Shown here piece by piece: positions 7,918-16,982 of a stretch of 64,000 nt of DNA (position 1 is its first letter; every line of letters starts with the position of its first letter). Under the pieces are notes generated by a model. It searched no databases. It saw nothing but the letters and a program-made list of their open reading frames with translations, and was not told where the DNA came from. The position numbers and the translations under genes are program-made. Origin of the DNA: a virus. The stretch lies in IMG/VR virus record IMGVR_UViG_3300031918_000008, positions 39,519-103,518 of that record. One strand, written 5' to 3'.

Positions 7918-8787
7918 TTGAAGTATGCAAAAACAAATCTTTCAGATTCAGAAAGAATATCAAATTCTAATTATTACAAACAAGATACCAATGTAAGAAA
8001 CTATCGAAATATTATTTATTACATAGAAATAGAGCTAGAGAAGTATTTAGCAAAGCTTTTAACAAAAAATCAATTAGATAGAATTATCTGGTCAAGTTCT
8101 GATTTTGCATTGCGTAAGCGTGGAGGTAATGCACAAGAGGATGTAACAAATACTTTGGATCTTCCTTTTGTTAGCTACAAATTAACAGATGTAAATACAG
8201 ATACACAGCGTCAATTATTTAACAACTATATGAATGTTAATGGCGTTTACTTATCAGATGCAGAAGTAATGGTAAAGACTGCACCAATGCATTTAGAGTA
8301 TGAAGTAGTATTTTGGTGTAATCGAGATGAAGAGCTTGTGTATGCTACTCATAATTTTTTATTTGATATGAGTAATGAAACTTTAATTCATCCAAGTATT
8401 CCTTTAGAAACAGGTAAAAGTATAGTACTTCCTGCCTTTATTTCTTTTTCTGGAAGTTATAATGATGTATATAGTCAGTCTGATTATATAATTAGCAACA
8501 AAATTCGCACATTGTCTATGACTTTCTCTATAGATACTTATATTTTAAAAGAAGTAGGAAATACTTTAAATTCTGAAGGAATAGGCTCATTTGGTAGCAT
8601 TAATATTCCATTAGTTAAAACAGTTATATTTGATTTTTTTAATAGTAAAAATATTAATACAGAAGCAATAAAAAATGGAGATATAAATATATATGATTCA
8701 GAAATGGAAATACTTTTGCGAGATTATTTTTCTGATGATGAAGAAATATTTCAAGAATTAAAGCCACCTGTAGTTGCTCCTACTTAA
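7918..8787 (+). CDS. probable tail or baseplate protein, 289 aa
   Basis: Start is TTG at 7918 behind TAAAGGACTTTATA; no suitable in-frame ATG is nearby. The sequence is a mix of helix and beta, with no catalytic motif or membrane segment. It lies directly upstream of the sheath gene, in the place where tail terminator or connector proteins are often found. The structural assignment is from position only. Confidence 0.65.
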   Translation: MKYAKTNLSDSERISNSNYYKQDTNVRNYRNIIYYIEIELEKYLAKLLTKNQLDRIIWSSSDFALRKRGGNAQEDVTNTLDLPFVSYKLTDVNTDTQRQLFNNYMNVNGVYLSDAEVMVKTAPMHLEYEVVFWCNRDEELVYATHNFLFDMSNETLIHPSIPLETGKSIVLPAFISFSGSYNDVYSQSDYIISNKIRTLSMTFSIDTYILKEVGNTLNSEGIGSFGSINIPLVKTVIFDFFNSKNINTEAIKNGDINIYDSEMEILLRDYFSDDEEIFQELKPPVVAPT

Positions 8788-8806
8788 TAATATCTTATAA
8801 AAAAAG

Positions 8807-8820
8807 TAACTATTATAATA
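8807..8820 (+). promoter_or_regulatory. late-type promoter motif (TAACTATTATAATA)
   Basis: Exact core upstream of the sheath gene. It is flanked by nested short inverted repeats: ATATCTT (8790-8796) with AAGATAT (8823-8829), and ACTTAAT (8782-8788) with ATTAAGT (8840-8846). Confidence 0.65.
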
Positions 8821-8862
8821 CGAAGATATAAAATTTTTGATTAAGTTATAGGATGGAAAATA

Positions 8863-10680
8863 ATGGATAATTGGAGAATTCAAACTTTTTTTGAGGATAA
8901 ATCAACAGTTGTAAAACCGACTACTTCTGCATTGGGTTTTACTGTTATAAAAGCCCCAAAGGGTACAGACTATATGTATTTTGATGTAGGACAAGCAGGA
9001 TCAATTATTGATTGCTGTGGTTATCCTGCTTACAGTAACGGTGTTCAGGATGCAATAGACTATAATAAAAAAGCTCCATTATATGTAAATGCACCTTCTA
9101 CTAATGGAAAATTTGGTGGTGTATTTGTAACAAAGACAGGTACTATCCCTTTTTATTCAGGTTATAGTAGTTGGGATACTTTTGATTTAAAGCTTATTCC
9201 TCAAAGCATGAATGCAGGTACAGGTGATGCTTCTAAAGTATTGTTTAATGTTACTTTAACTAATTTTGCTAAGTACAATGCAAGAAGTTTAACAATTTCT
9301 ATAAACGGAACTCCTGATACTTTAGTATTTGATACTTCTGTTGCAGGAATTGAAACTATTACTGGTAGTCTTTGCACTGCTGTATTAACTAAATCAACGG
9401 GTGCTTTAGCAATTACATTTACTACTGCTCCTGCAATACTTGCTGTAGTGACTGTTGATTATACAATAAATATTAATGATGATTGTTATTTTGTTTTAAG
9501 AAATTATAGTAAGTGTGTAGATGATATTGCTGTAAAAGTTTTAGGAAAGACTAATGGATTATTTAGTATTGCTGTTTATAAGAAAGATAAAAATAATGAT
9601 TTTTCTGAAATAACAAACTCTCCTTTTGAAGTTTCCTTAAATCCTAAAGGAACAAATGCTAACGGTAAAAATATCTATGTAGAGAATGTTTTCAAAGAAA
9701 GTAAATATCTTAAAGCACTTGATACTGAAACTGCATTTAGTACTTTTGCAGATGATACTGCTTTAGTAAATCTTGCTGGTGGTTCTCGTGGAGATACGGT
9801 AACAAATGCGGTAATTGCATCTTCTTATCTAGCTCTTACTGATAAAAATAAATATCCTGTTAAAGTTTTCTTTGATGGAAATGCAGACGCTACAATTGCT
9901 ACGGCTTTTGAAACGCTACGCAATGGTATATTTAATCGTTCTCGTTTTATACTGACTACTCCTGATAGTACAGAAACTGAATTGATTTCAGGTGCGGCAA
10001 CTTCGCGTTATAATTTAAGTAATCGTGGTATTTATGTTTATTGTTTAACTTGGGGAACACATGTAGATAGTTATTATGGCAATGATTTTAATTGTTCAAA
10101 TGTTGGTTTAATTGCAGGTCGTCATGCAGATAGTATAAATAAAAAACATGGTGGTATTGGCCCTATGTGGTACGATGAAAATGAAGTTGGTGGACAACTA
10201 GGCTCTGCAATTACTAGCTTAAATCAAAGTGTTACTGAAATTAATTCTAAAGCATTAGATACACTAAGACTTAATCCTGTTAAATGGGATATATCTGCTG
10301 GAGCGATGATAGTATCAGACAGAACAACCTTAATTACTGATGGTGACTACAGTTATATTGGCCCTTCTGGTTTAGCTGACTATATAGCTTTTAATATAGA
10401 AAAATTAGTATTACCTAACCAGCTTGGAAAGCTGAATGATATGTTCCATCGTAATAGTGTTAAGGCAAACGCAGAAACAATATTAAAAACTGTTTCTGAT
10501 TTACTGTATGACTATTATGTAAAGTGTGATGAGGAAAATAATAATAGTGAAATACTTAATGCTAAAAAGTTTGTATTAACTGTAGGTGTTCAGTATACTC
10601 CACAATCTGAAATGATAGATTTTATATTTATCAATAGTTCAATTGGTGTTGATATAAAAGAAGTAGTTAACAAAGGATAA
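8863..10680 (+). CDS. tail sheath protein
   Basis: 605 aa, within the usual range for contractile sheath subunits. The N-terminus (VIKAPKGTDYMYF) resembles the opening strand region of sheath proteins. The C-terminal half carries long segments typical of the conserved core (VGGQLGSAITSLNQ, NPVKWDISAGAMIVSD) and a final VQYTPQSEMIDFIFIN strand as in the sheath C-terminal arm that links subunits. A ribosome-binding site GGATGG precedes ATG. Tube-like genes follow, as in myovirus tail clusters. The variable middle (residues 120-260) may be the surface domain. Confidence 0.8.
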   Translation: MDNWRIQTFFEDKSTVVKPTTSALGFTVIKAPKGTDYMYFDVGQAGSIIDCCGYPAYSNGVQDAIDYNKKAPLYVNAPSTNGKFGGVFVTKTGTIPFYSGYSSWDTFDLKLIPQSMNAGTGDASKVLFNVTLTNFAKYNARSLTISINGTPDTLVFDTSVAGIETITGSLCTAVLTKSTGALAITFTTAPAILAVVTVDYTININDDCYFVLRNYSKCVDDIAVKVLGKTNGLFSIAVYKKDKNNDFSEITNSPFEVSLNPKGTNANGKNIYVENVFKESKYLKALDTETAFSTFADDTALVNLAGGSRGDTVTNAVIASSYLALTDKNKYPVKVFFDGNADATIATAFETLRNGIFNRSRFILTTPDSTETELISGAATSRYNLSNRGIYVYCLTWGTHVDSYYGNDFNCSNVGLIAGRHADSINKKHGGIGPMWYDENEVGGQLGSAITSLNQSVTEINSKALDTLRLNPVKWDISAGAMIVSDRTTLITDGDYSYIGPSGLADYIAFNIEKLVLPNQLGKLNDMFHRNSVKANAETILKTVSDLLYDYYVKCDEENNNSEILNAKKFVLTVGVQYTPQSEMIDFIFINSSIGVDIKEVVNKG

Positions 10681-10686
10681 TAGAGT

Positions 10687-11202
10687 ATGAGTTTAGAATT
10701 AGAGAGTTTGCTTTTAACAGGTGAGGATGCATTAAGTAATCATTTTATGGTTACTATCCCTGCCTTTCTTGGTGCCAATGAATCAATTTTAAGTTTAAAC
10801 TTACGAGTACTTACTATATCAAATGTAGGCCGTGAGTTATCTACTTATGAAATAACTAAACGAGGTCGTAAGTCTACTCGTCCCGGTGGAATTGATGATA
10901 CTGCAAAGGAATTTACTTTTACTTTTAGACCTGATAAAAAATTACGTACTTACAATAGTTTAATAGCATGGACTAATGTAATTAAGCATGAACAATTAGG
11001 AACAATGGTAGTCGATCCTTTATATCGCGTTATTATTACTGTAACTCCTGTGGATACTGCAAATATTCCTTTAGGTGGCCCTACTTATTATGAAGGATGT
11101 TGGCCTAGTTCTATAGATGGAATAGAATATGATGAAGAAAACGGTGATCCTTTAAACGTTAGTGTCACTATGCAATACACTAATCGTATTGCTCCTGTTT
11201 AA
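10687..11202 (+). CDS. tail tube-like protein, 171 aa
   Basis: Lies six bases after the sheath gene, the classic tube position. Beta-rich sequence with a KEFTFTFRPDKKLRTYNSLIAWTNVI stretch split by charged residues and a late GDPLNVSVTMQYTN strand close to that of T4 gp19-type tube proteins (acidic loop, then V-x-V-T-M). Length matches tube subunits. It shares the C-terminal pattern DDETGDP or DEENGDP with the next gene, so they are likely paralogues. Confidence 0.72.
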   Translation: MSLELESLLLTGEDALSNHFMVTIPAFLGANESILSLNLRVLTISNVGRELSTYEITKRGRKSTRPGGIDDTAKEFTFTFRPDKKLRTYNSLIAWTNVIKHEQLGTMVVDPLYRVIITVTPVDTANIPLGGPTYYEGCWPSSIDGIEYDEENGDPLNVSVTMQYTNRIAPV

Positions 11203-11205
11203 GTT

Positions 11206-11244
11206 AATAGTTATTTTTTAAGCCTGTTTTAAAAAGTAACTATT
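11206..11244. repeat. 16-bp inverted repeat ending in the late-type motif
   Basis: AATAGTTATTTTTTAA (11206-11221) pairs with TTAAAAAGTAACTATT (11229-11244) with one G-T pair and a 7-nt loop. The right arm contains the first half of the TAACTATTATAATA motif. The left arm starts four bases after the tube gene. With its T-run in the left arm, it could also weakly terminate leftward RNA. Confidence 0.8.
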
Positions 11245-11250
11245 ATAATA
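11237..11250 (+). promoter_or_regulatory. late-type promoter motif (TAACTATTATAATA)
   Basis: Exact core. As at 3317, the last A of the motif is the A of the ATG of the next gene, leaving no room for a ribosome-binding site. Confidence 0.65.
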
Positions 11251-11873
11251 TGATAAAGTTAAATAGTTCAGATATACCCTTATTAGATGATTATCTAAAA
11301 AGCTATAATTTTCAATTAGATAATTTATACTATTTTGTAATTGAAGGCAATAGTAAAGATGATTTAAAATCAATAGATTTTTTTGCTAAATCTCACTCTA
11401 TTCCTATGGATACTTTAGAAGTTGAATCTTTTCCTTTTGGGAAAAAGTTTTATAAAGGTTATACACAGGTAGAAGATTTTGAAATAACTTTTTTACTACC
11501 TGATGCCTATACTACAGGCTCCGAAAATCCATTGATTTATTTTACTGAATGGTTAAATATTATTTATGATTATAAAAATAAATGTTTTAAGGTGTTAGAG
11601 TCTGAAGAAGACAAATATAGAAATGCAAGACTAACACTACTTACTTACGATTACGATGTAAACTCACAAATGAGTACTGCTGAAGTTTTTATAGGCTCTG
11701 GTTTTTCAAAATCTTTTGAAATAGTATTACAGAATTTGATGCCTTTAGGATTTGATAATATTGAGGTAGATGATGAAACAGGTGATCCTATGCAAGTGAC
11801 TATGAAGTTTGCTTGTGAAGGTGTTACTTTATACTCTCCTTATGGAGAGGTTTTAAAGCCATCTGGACTTTAG
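11250..11873 (+). CDS. second tail tube-like or tail completion protein, 207 aa
   Basis: Beta-rich protein with FPFGKKFYKGYTQVEDFEITFLL (residues 62-84, in two parts) and a C-terminal DDETGDPMQVTMKF strand resembling the preceding tube protein. In T4-like tails both gp19 and gp54 share this fold, so it may be the tube initiator or a second tube subunit. The ATG at 11250 has no ribosome-binding site and touches the promoter motif; the true mode of initiation is unclear. Confidence 0.7.
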   Translation: MIKLNSSDIPLLDDYLKSYNFQLDNLYYFVIEGNSKDDLKSIDFFAKSHSIPMDTLEVESFPFGKKFYKGYTQVEDFEITFLLPDAYTTGSENPLIYFTEWLNIIYDYKNKCFKVLESEEDKYRNARLTLLTYDYDVNSQMSTAEVFIGSGFSKSFEIVLQNLMPLGFDNIEVDDETGDPMQVTMKFACEGVTLYSPYGEVLKPSGL

Positions 11874-11876
11874 TAA

Positions 11877-11905
11877 TTGACATAAAATCTAAAATAAGAT
11901 ATATT
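11877..11905 (+). promoter_or_regulatory. sigma-70-like promoter
   Basis: TTGACA at 11877-11882, 17-nt spacer, TATATT at 11900-11905. It sits between the tail cluster and the dUTPase gene and marks the switch from late to middle-type genes. Confidence 0.75.
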
Positions 11906-11925
11906 TCTGTACAAAGGATTTTTAT

Positions 11926-12366
11926 ATGAAAAACAGCTTAAAATTAATATTATTGAATGAAACCGCGATTATTCCTACTTATGCCCACGAAACGGATGCA
12001 GGGATGGATTTATATGCTAATGAAGATTATGATCTATCTCCAAATGAGCATCATCTTATTGGGACAGGGATTGCTATAGATATTCCTGTAAATTATGAAA
12101 TACAAATTCGGCCTCGTAGTGGTTTAGCTTATAAAAATGGAATTACTGTTCTAAACTCTCCCGGTACTATTGATAGTGGCTATCGAAATGAGATTAAGGT
12201 TAATTTAGTAAATCATTCTCCTTATATTTACTCTATAAAAAAAGGTGATAGAATAGCTCAAATGGTGTATGCTCCTGTTTATCATATTGATAGCTTTGAA
12301 TTAGTTACTTCTTTTGAAGGTGAGACAGAACGTAACTTAAATGGCTATGGAAGTAGCGGAAAATAA
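11926..12366 (+). CDS. dut: dUTP diphosphatase (trimeric dUTPase)
   Basis: Hydrolyses dUTP to dUMP and pyrophosphate, keeping uracil out of phage DNA and feeding dTMP synthesis. All five family motifs are visible: AGMDLYA (25-31), PRSGLA (63-68), GTIDSGYRNEI (80-90, with the catalytic Asp), GDRIAQ (107-112) and the C-terminal arm RNLNGYGSSGK (136-146). The 146-aa length is standard. ATG follows AAAGGATTTTTAT, downstream of its own promoter. Confidence 0.95.
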   Translation: MKNSLKLILLNETAIIPTYAHETDAGMDLYANEDYDLSPNEHHLIGTGIAIDIPVNYEIQIRPRSGLAYKNGITVLNSPGTIDSGYRNEIKVNLVNHSPYIYSIKKGDRIAQMVYAPVYHIDSFELVTSFEGETERNLNGYGSSGK

Positions 12367-12367
12367 T

Positions 12368-13312
12368 ATGCAGATAAAATACGACTATCTGTTAATAGAT
12401 ATATATAATATTTATTTTAGAGCTTCATGGATAGAGACAGAAAGAACAGTAAGTTATAATAAAGAAAAAATAGAAACATCTGGAATTTGCGGTTCAATTA
12501 AAATAATTGAACGCCTTATAAGTTTGTATCTAAAACAAGATGGTCATGTATACTTTTTATTTGATAATGCTAAATCAAAATCATTAAGAAGAAAAGCTTT
12601 ATGCCCAGAGTATAAAGAGGACAGACAAGTTTATTCATCTTCCTTTTATAAAGGTATAGATTATCTTGAAATAATTTTAAAAAATTATAGAAATAATTCT
12701 ACTATTATTCGTATCCCTTCTTTTGAAGCAGATGATCATATAAAACCTGTATTGAAAATGCTTAGTGAAGATAGCATGAAACTATTAATATCTAATGATA
12801 TGGATTGGGCGCGATCAATTAGTAATACTGTTCACTGGTTAAAGAAAGAAAATAAGCAGGATATAATTGTTACTCCAGAATCTTTTTATTCAGAATATAA
12901 GTTTGAACCAAGTACTAGTAATATATGTTTTTTTAAATCATTTTATGGAGATGCAAGTGATAACATCACTGCTTTAATGAAGCAACTTTCTTTTGATAGA
13001 TTTTTAAAAGTAATTTGCGATTGCAGAGATATGTATGACTTTATAGAAAAGAGTAGTCAACGTAAGTTGGATTATTTAGATGATGGATGGATAACTCGTA
13101 TAAGTAAGGACAAAGATAAATTACTTATGAATTGGACATTGGTTTCTTTTGCAGACTTATCAGAGTTTGATATTAAAGATAATTCAGTACAGTGTAAAGA
13201 AAATCTGGCTACATTGAAAATGTATTATTATGCTCTAGGATTATCTCAAGATATAGATTCAAGGCTTGCGTTATCTGATAAAAACTCAATGGATGAAATT
13301 TTAGGATTATAA
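12368..13312 (+). CDS. 5'-3' exonuclease / flap endonuclease (FEN family)
   Basis: Structure-specific nuclease, likely removing RNA primers or flaps (T4 RNase H or T5 exonuclease type). Visible motifs: LIDIYNIYFRA with Asp11, FDNAKSKSLRRKALCPEYKEDR (66-86, in two parts), EADD at 120-123, SNDMDW at 142-147 and GDASDNI at 194-200. These acidic residues form the two-metal site. An open frame exists from 12341, but ATG 12368 just after the dut stop, with GCGGAAAATAAT before it, is the better start (314 aa). Confidence 0.9.
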   Translation: MQIKYDYLLIDIYNIYFRASWIETERTVSYNKEKIETSGICGSIKIIERLISLYLKQDGHVYFLFDNAKSKSLRRKALCPEYKEDRQVYSSSFYKGIDYLEIILKNYRNNSTIIRIPSFEADDHIKPVLKMLSEDSMKLLISNDMDWARSISNTVHWLKKENKQDIIVTPESFYSEYKFEPSTSNICFFKSFYGDASDNITALMKQLSFDRFLKVICDCRDMYDFIEKSSQRKLDYLDDGWITRISKDKDKLLMNWTLVSFADLSEFDIKDNSVQCKENLATLKMYYYALGLSQDIDSRLALSDKNSMDEILGL

Positions 13313-13314
13313 CT

Positions 13315-14013
13315 ATGCTACTAAAAGATTTATATAATGTTGCCTTTGATACAAATACTACTGTTATAAAAATAGTAAGTTTTAATAAAACAATTGATGC
13401 TAATATAGGTGTATACAATAATATGATGACAGTAAACTTAGCTCCATCAAATAGCAAAATTGATTGGTTGATTAATTTTACTTTTTTACTTAAAACATTT
13501 CCAATGTTTAGACATTTAAAGAAACCAAGCTATGCAAAGAAAGATAGTAAAGTTCGAGTTCATTCTGGATATTTGAATGAGTGGATGAAATATCGGGAAT
13601 CTTTTTTTAATATAATTAGAGCTGATACTACCTTAATGATTGCTTTATCTAATGGATTAATTGTAACAGGGCGATCTAAAGGTGGTGGAGAAAGTTCTAT
13701 TATTGCACTTGATATAGTTCGTAATTTTAATGTAGATAAAGAAAAATGTTATGTATTGCAAGCAGAAGCACCTAAAATTGGGAATAAAGAATATGTTAAA
13801 TCTGTGTACAAGTATATAAACAAAAAGCATATTTATCATGTATGTTATGGAAATGATATAGTAACAAAGATAGTTCCTTGGTATTATAATCCCGGTTTGT
13901 ATCTTCACTTTGGTAAAGGAAAATATTGGCTAAGTATACAGGATCATGTAACAGGATGCTTTTATAGAAATATTTTAGATAAATATATTACTGAATATGA
14001 TAATAGTAATTGA
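13315..14013 (+). CDS. lipase (class 3)-like alpha/beta hydrolase
   Basis: 232 aa. The nucleophile elbow is GRSKG (Gly119-Ser121-Gly123), where class 3 lipases have GHSLGG. Other family marks are VHSGYLNEW (82-90), EAPKIGN (151-157, like G-x-P-R-V-G-N) and YGNDIVTKIVP (178-188, holding the catalytic Asp). His211 in DHVTGCFY could complete the triad. It starts three bases after the exonuclease stop, in a nucleotide-metabolism operon. Substrate unknown; no signal peptide, so it acts in the cytoplasm unless released at lysis. Confidence 0.75.
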   Translation: MLLKDLYNVAFDTNTTVIKIVSFNKTIDANIGVYNNMMTVNLAPSNSKIDWLINFTFLLKTFPMFRHLKKPSYAKKDSKVRVHSGYLNEWMKYRESFFNIIRADTTLMIALSNGLIVTGRSKGGGESSIIALDIVRNFNVDKEKCYVLQAEAPKIGNKEYVKSVYKYINKKHIYHVCYGNDIVTKIVPWYYNPGLYLHFGKGKYWLSIQDHVTGCFYRNILDKYITEYDNSN

Positions 14014-14038
14014 TACATATTTGTTTTTATGGTAGTAT
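14010..14038 (+). promoter_or_regulatory. sigma-70-like promoter, extended -10
   Basis: TTGATA at 14010-14015, 17-nt spacer, TAGTAT at 14033-14038 preceded by TGG. The predicted transcription start falls on or near the ATG at 14045, so the helicase mRNA may have no leader. Confidence 0.55.
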
Positions 14039-14044
14039 AGTTAT

Positions 14045-15964
14045 ATGTTAAAAATAAATTATAATAAAGAATTAGATGAAGTTTACATACAAGTCTATAA
14101 TTCGATATATTTTAATGAAATACAGGAAGTATTTCGTCAATATGGTGTAAGTTATGATAAAGAGTTTAAAATAAATTACTGCAATCCTAAAAACTTTTTG
14201 GATATGCGGAAAGCACTTTCTGACATAGAACCATTTAGATTAATGAAAGAAGATGAAGATGCACTTAAAACTTATCTAACTAAACCTGCTGATATAAAAG
14301 TATACAGAAAAGCATTACATCCTGATAATTGGAAATATAAACCTTTAGATGATTATCAGACTGATGCAGTAAAGTTTATGGTAACTCATGAGGCAGGTAT
14401 AATTAACTTACCGTGTGGTAGTGGTAAAACATGGGTGTATGAAACAGGAATAGAAGAATTATTAAATGATAATACTATTGAAAAAATATTGATTATCAGT
14501 ACTCGATCAAGCTTGTATAATTGGCAACGAGAGATATTAAAGTTTAGTAAAACCTTAAAAGAAACAGATATTCAAATTGTAGTAAATGAAGATAATCGAA
14601 AAGTATTTGAAATCTATGCAGATAAAAAAATACTTATAACTGATTATGATACTTACAAACTTATATCAGAGCATTATACTGCTTTGGTAGATACGCCTAA
14701 AAAAGAATTAAAAAAGCTAAAAGAAGATAATAGTAAAAAGTTTAAGAAAATACGAATAAGCAAGGATATACGAAAGACTCGGGTAGACTTGACTCCTTGG
14801 AATCCTAACAATAAAGCTTGTATACTGTTAGATGAAATTCATAAAATAAAAAACGACTCTGCACGTTCTGCTCATATAAAAGCTATAGCTCCTAGCTTTA
14901 TTCGGCGTTATGGAGGAAGTGGAACACTACTACCTCGTGACTTCTTAGATAGCTTTAATCCGGCTCATTTTTTAAGTCCTTCTATTTATTTCAATTATGG
15001 AAAAACTAAATGGAAAGAAGATTTTTGCTTATGTGAGAATAAAAACAATAAGTATGCAGTAACTGGCTATGATGAAGAAAAATTAGAGATATATAAAAAT
15101 CGATTTAGTAGGTATGTTTTTTCTAAGACAGAAGAGGAGTGTTTTAAAGGAACTTTGCCAGAATATATTCCTAAGAAGATTTATATTCCCATGACTGATG
15201 AAATGAGAGAATTGTATGATAACATAACAGAACTTAAATTTAGAGAAATTGAAGAAAAAATAGGTTATCTAAAAGCTCAAAAGTGTATGAACGTATTCCC
15301 TTATTTAATACTTATGTTATCAGATGTAAGCTTAATTAAGAATGAAATAATTCAGGATGAGAATACAAAGATATTTAAGTCATGGAGTATAAAGCGTAAT
15401 CCAAAATTTGACATCATGAATTCAATTATTGAAGATCATTTTGAGGACGATGAAGATTGTAAAATAGCTATAGGCGGGTTTCATCCAAAAGTATTGGATA
15501 TGATTGGAGATAGTTGTAAGTATAAATATATGGTGTTACATGGAGAAAATACAAAAGGTAGTAATAAAGATAAAGTGCGCGATGATGCTATAGAAGAGTT
15601 TAAACATAATAAAGATATTAAATTGCTCATTTTACAACCACAAATTTTTAGTGAAGCAATAAATATTACAGAAGCAAACGTACAAATAAATTGGGATTTT
15701 TCGTGGGAGTTTGATAAGAACTTTCAATTCAGTCGCCGGTTCTATCGTAAAGGACAAACTAAAAAGACATATCGATATGATTTAATTATTGATAAATCAG
15801 TGGAGATACTTCAGCAGAAAGTTTTGAATGACAGATTTCTATTAAATAATATTACTAATAATTTTGAAATGCTTTCAATGGAAGAATGGAAAGGATTAAA
15901 AAATGGTGATGAAAGTGTTATTGATTTATTAATAGAAAAGGTAAAAGAAAAGCAGGGCTTATGA
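14045..15964 (+). CDS. SNF2/SF2 superfamily DNA helicase or translocase
   Basis: 639 aa. Q-like motif DYQTDAV near residue 104, Walker A PCGSGKT (123-129), motif Ia ISTRSSLYNWQRE, Walker B box DEIH (263-266), motif III GGSGT (290-294), and a C-terminal motif VI with QFSRRFYRKGQT (about 561-573) like the SNF2 group. An insert rich in Lys (218-245) separates motifs Ia and II. Likely remodels DNA in replication, recombination or transcription, as T4 UvsW does. No ribosome-binding site is seen at the ATG. Confidence 0.87.
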   Translation: MLKINYNKELDEVYIQVYNSIYFNEIQEVFRQYGVSYDKEFKINYCNPKNFLDMRKALSDIEPFRLMKEDEDALKTYLTKPADIKVYRKALHPDNWKYKPLDDYQTDAVKFMVTHEAGIINLPCGSGKTWVYETGIEELLNDNTIEKILIISTRSSLYNWQREILKFSKTLKETDIQIVVNEDNRKVFEIYADKKILITDYDTYKLISEHYTALVDTPKKELKKLKEDNSKKFKKIRISKDIRKTRVDLTPWNPNNKACILLDEIHKIKNDSARSAHIKAIAPSFIRRYGGSGTLLPRDFLDSFNPAHFLSPSIYFNYGKTKWKEDFCLCENKNNKYAVTGYDEEKLEIYKNRFSRYVFSKTEEECFKGTLPEYIPKKIYIPMTDEMRELYDNITELKFREIEEKIGYLKAQKCMNVFPYLILMLSDVSLIKNEIIQDENTKIFKSWSIKRNPKFDIMNSIIEDHFEDDEDCKIAIGGFHPKVLDMIGDSCKYKYMVLHGENTKGSNKDKVRDDAIEEFKHNKDIKLLILQPQIFSEAINITEANVQINWDFSWEFDKNFQFSRRFYRKGQTKKTYRYDLIIDKSVEILQQKVLNDRFLLNNITNNFEMLSMEEWKGLKNGDESVIDLLIEKVKEKQGL

Positions 15965-16212
15965 GTACAGATTTTTGTTGTCCTGATTGTAAATGGTGGC
16001 CTCCTGATAGTTATTACTATATTAAAGAAAAGCAAGTTATTGAATGTAGTAACAATATAAAACATAATGTATATCCAAAGTATTTAGAAATTTATACTGA
16101 TTGGAAAAATCGTAGATGTTATCGGAAAGTATTTAAATGTGGAAAATGTTTTAAAGAGTTTGAACAAAGTATAGTAGAGGAAAACATTATTGTAGAGGAA
16201 AAAGATGATTAA
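15961..16212 (+). CDS. small zinc-ribbon protein, 83 aa
   Basis: Four-Cys pattern: CCPDC at residues 6-10 and CGKC near residue 60, separated by a basic and aromatic linker, ending in an acidic tail (EEKDD). This is typical of small nucleic-acid-binding ribbons in phages. It overlaps the helicase stop by four bases and the methyltransferase start by eight, so it is translated with both. Partner unknown. Confidence 0.75.
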   Translation: MSTDFCCPDCKWWPPDSYYYIKEKQVIECSNNIKHNVYPKYLEIYTDWKNRRCYRKVFKCGKCFKEFEQSIVEENIIVEEKDD

Positions 16213-16972
16213 AAATAATAGTATACACGAAGGTGATTGTTTAGATATATTGCCATTAATTGAAGATAAATCTATAGATATGGTTTTGGCAGATTTGCCT
16301 TTTGAGACAACTCAGAACTTTTGGGATGTATTAATTGATTTACCTAAACTTTGGATTCAGTATGAACGAGTAATAAAAGATAACGGAGCTATACTTTTAT
16401 TTGCTCAAACACCTTTTGATAAAATACTTGGATGTAGTAACTTAAAATTATTAAAATATGAATGGATATGGGAAAAAAGCAAAGCTACTGGATTTTTAAA
16501 TGCTAAAAAGTTTCCATTAAAAGCCCATGAGAATATTTTAGTGTTCTATAAGCATCCTCATATTTATAACCCTCAAATGACTAAAGGTACACCTTATAAT
16601 AAAGGATTAATTAAAGCACAAAATGGGAACGGTAGCTATTCAAACTATAATGAAAAGGTAGGGAAGAATGATACAGGAGATAGATTACCTCGCGATGTTA
16701 TTTATTTTAAGACAGCAGAAACAGAGGGTAAACAGACTCATAGTACTCAAAAGCCTGTAGCTTTATTAGAGTATTTTATAAAGACTTATACTAACGAAAA
16801 CATGCTAGTATTAGATAATTGCGCCGGAAGTTTTAGTACAGGGGTAGCTTGTTGTAATACAAATAGAAATTATATCTTGATTGAAAAAGATCATGATATT
16901 TTTTGTAAAGGGAAAGCTCGATTAGAAAAAGTGTTGGAAGATAAGCAAAATAGCTTATTAACTATTTTATAA
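16205..16972 (+). CDS. site-specific DNA methyltransferase (N6-adenine/N4-cytosine, beta order)
   Basis: Catalytic motif IV is DLPF (residues 30-33), a variant of D-P-P-Y/F, at the N-terminus. The SAM-binding motif I is at the C-terminus (DNCAGSFSTG, 204-213), so the motif order is that of the beta class. A central basic stretch is probably the target-recognition region. Size is normal (255 aa). It likely methylates phage DNA against host restriction. The target sequence cannot be read from the protein. Confidence 0.87.
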   Translation: MIKNNSIHEGDCLDILPLIEDKSIDMVLADLPFETTQNFWDVLIDLPKLWIQYERVIKDNGAILLFAQTPFDKILGCSNLKLLKYEWIWEKSKATGFLNAKKFPLKAHENILVFYKHPHIYNPQMTKGTPYNKGLIKAQNGNGSYSNYNEKVGKNDTGDRLPRDVIYFKTAETEGKQTHSTQKPVALLEYFIKTYTNENMLVLDNCAGSFSTGVACCNTNRNYILIEKDHDIFCKGKARLEKVLEDKQNSLLTIL

Positions 16973-16982
16973 GGAAAAAATA

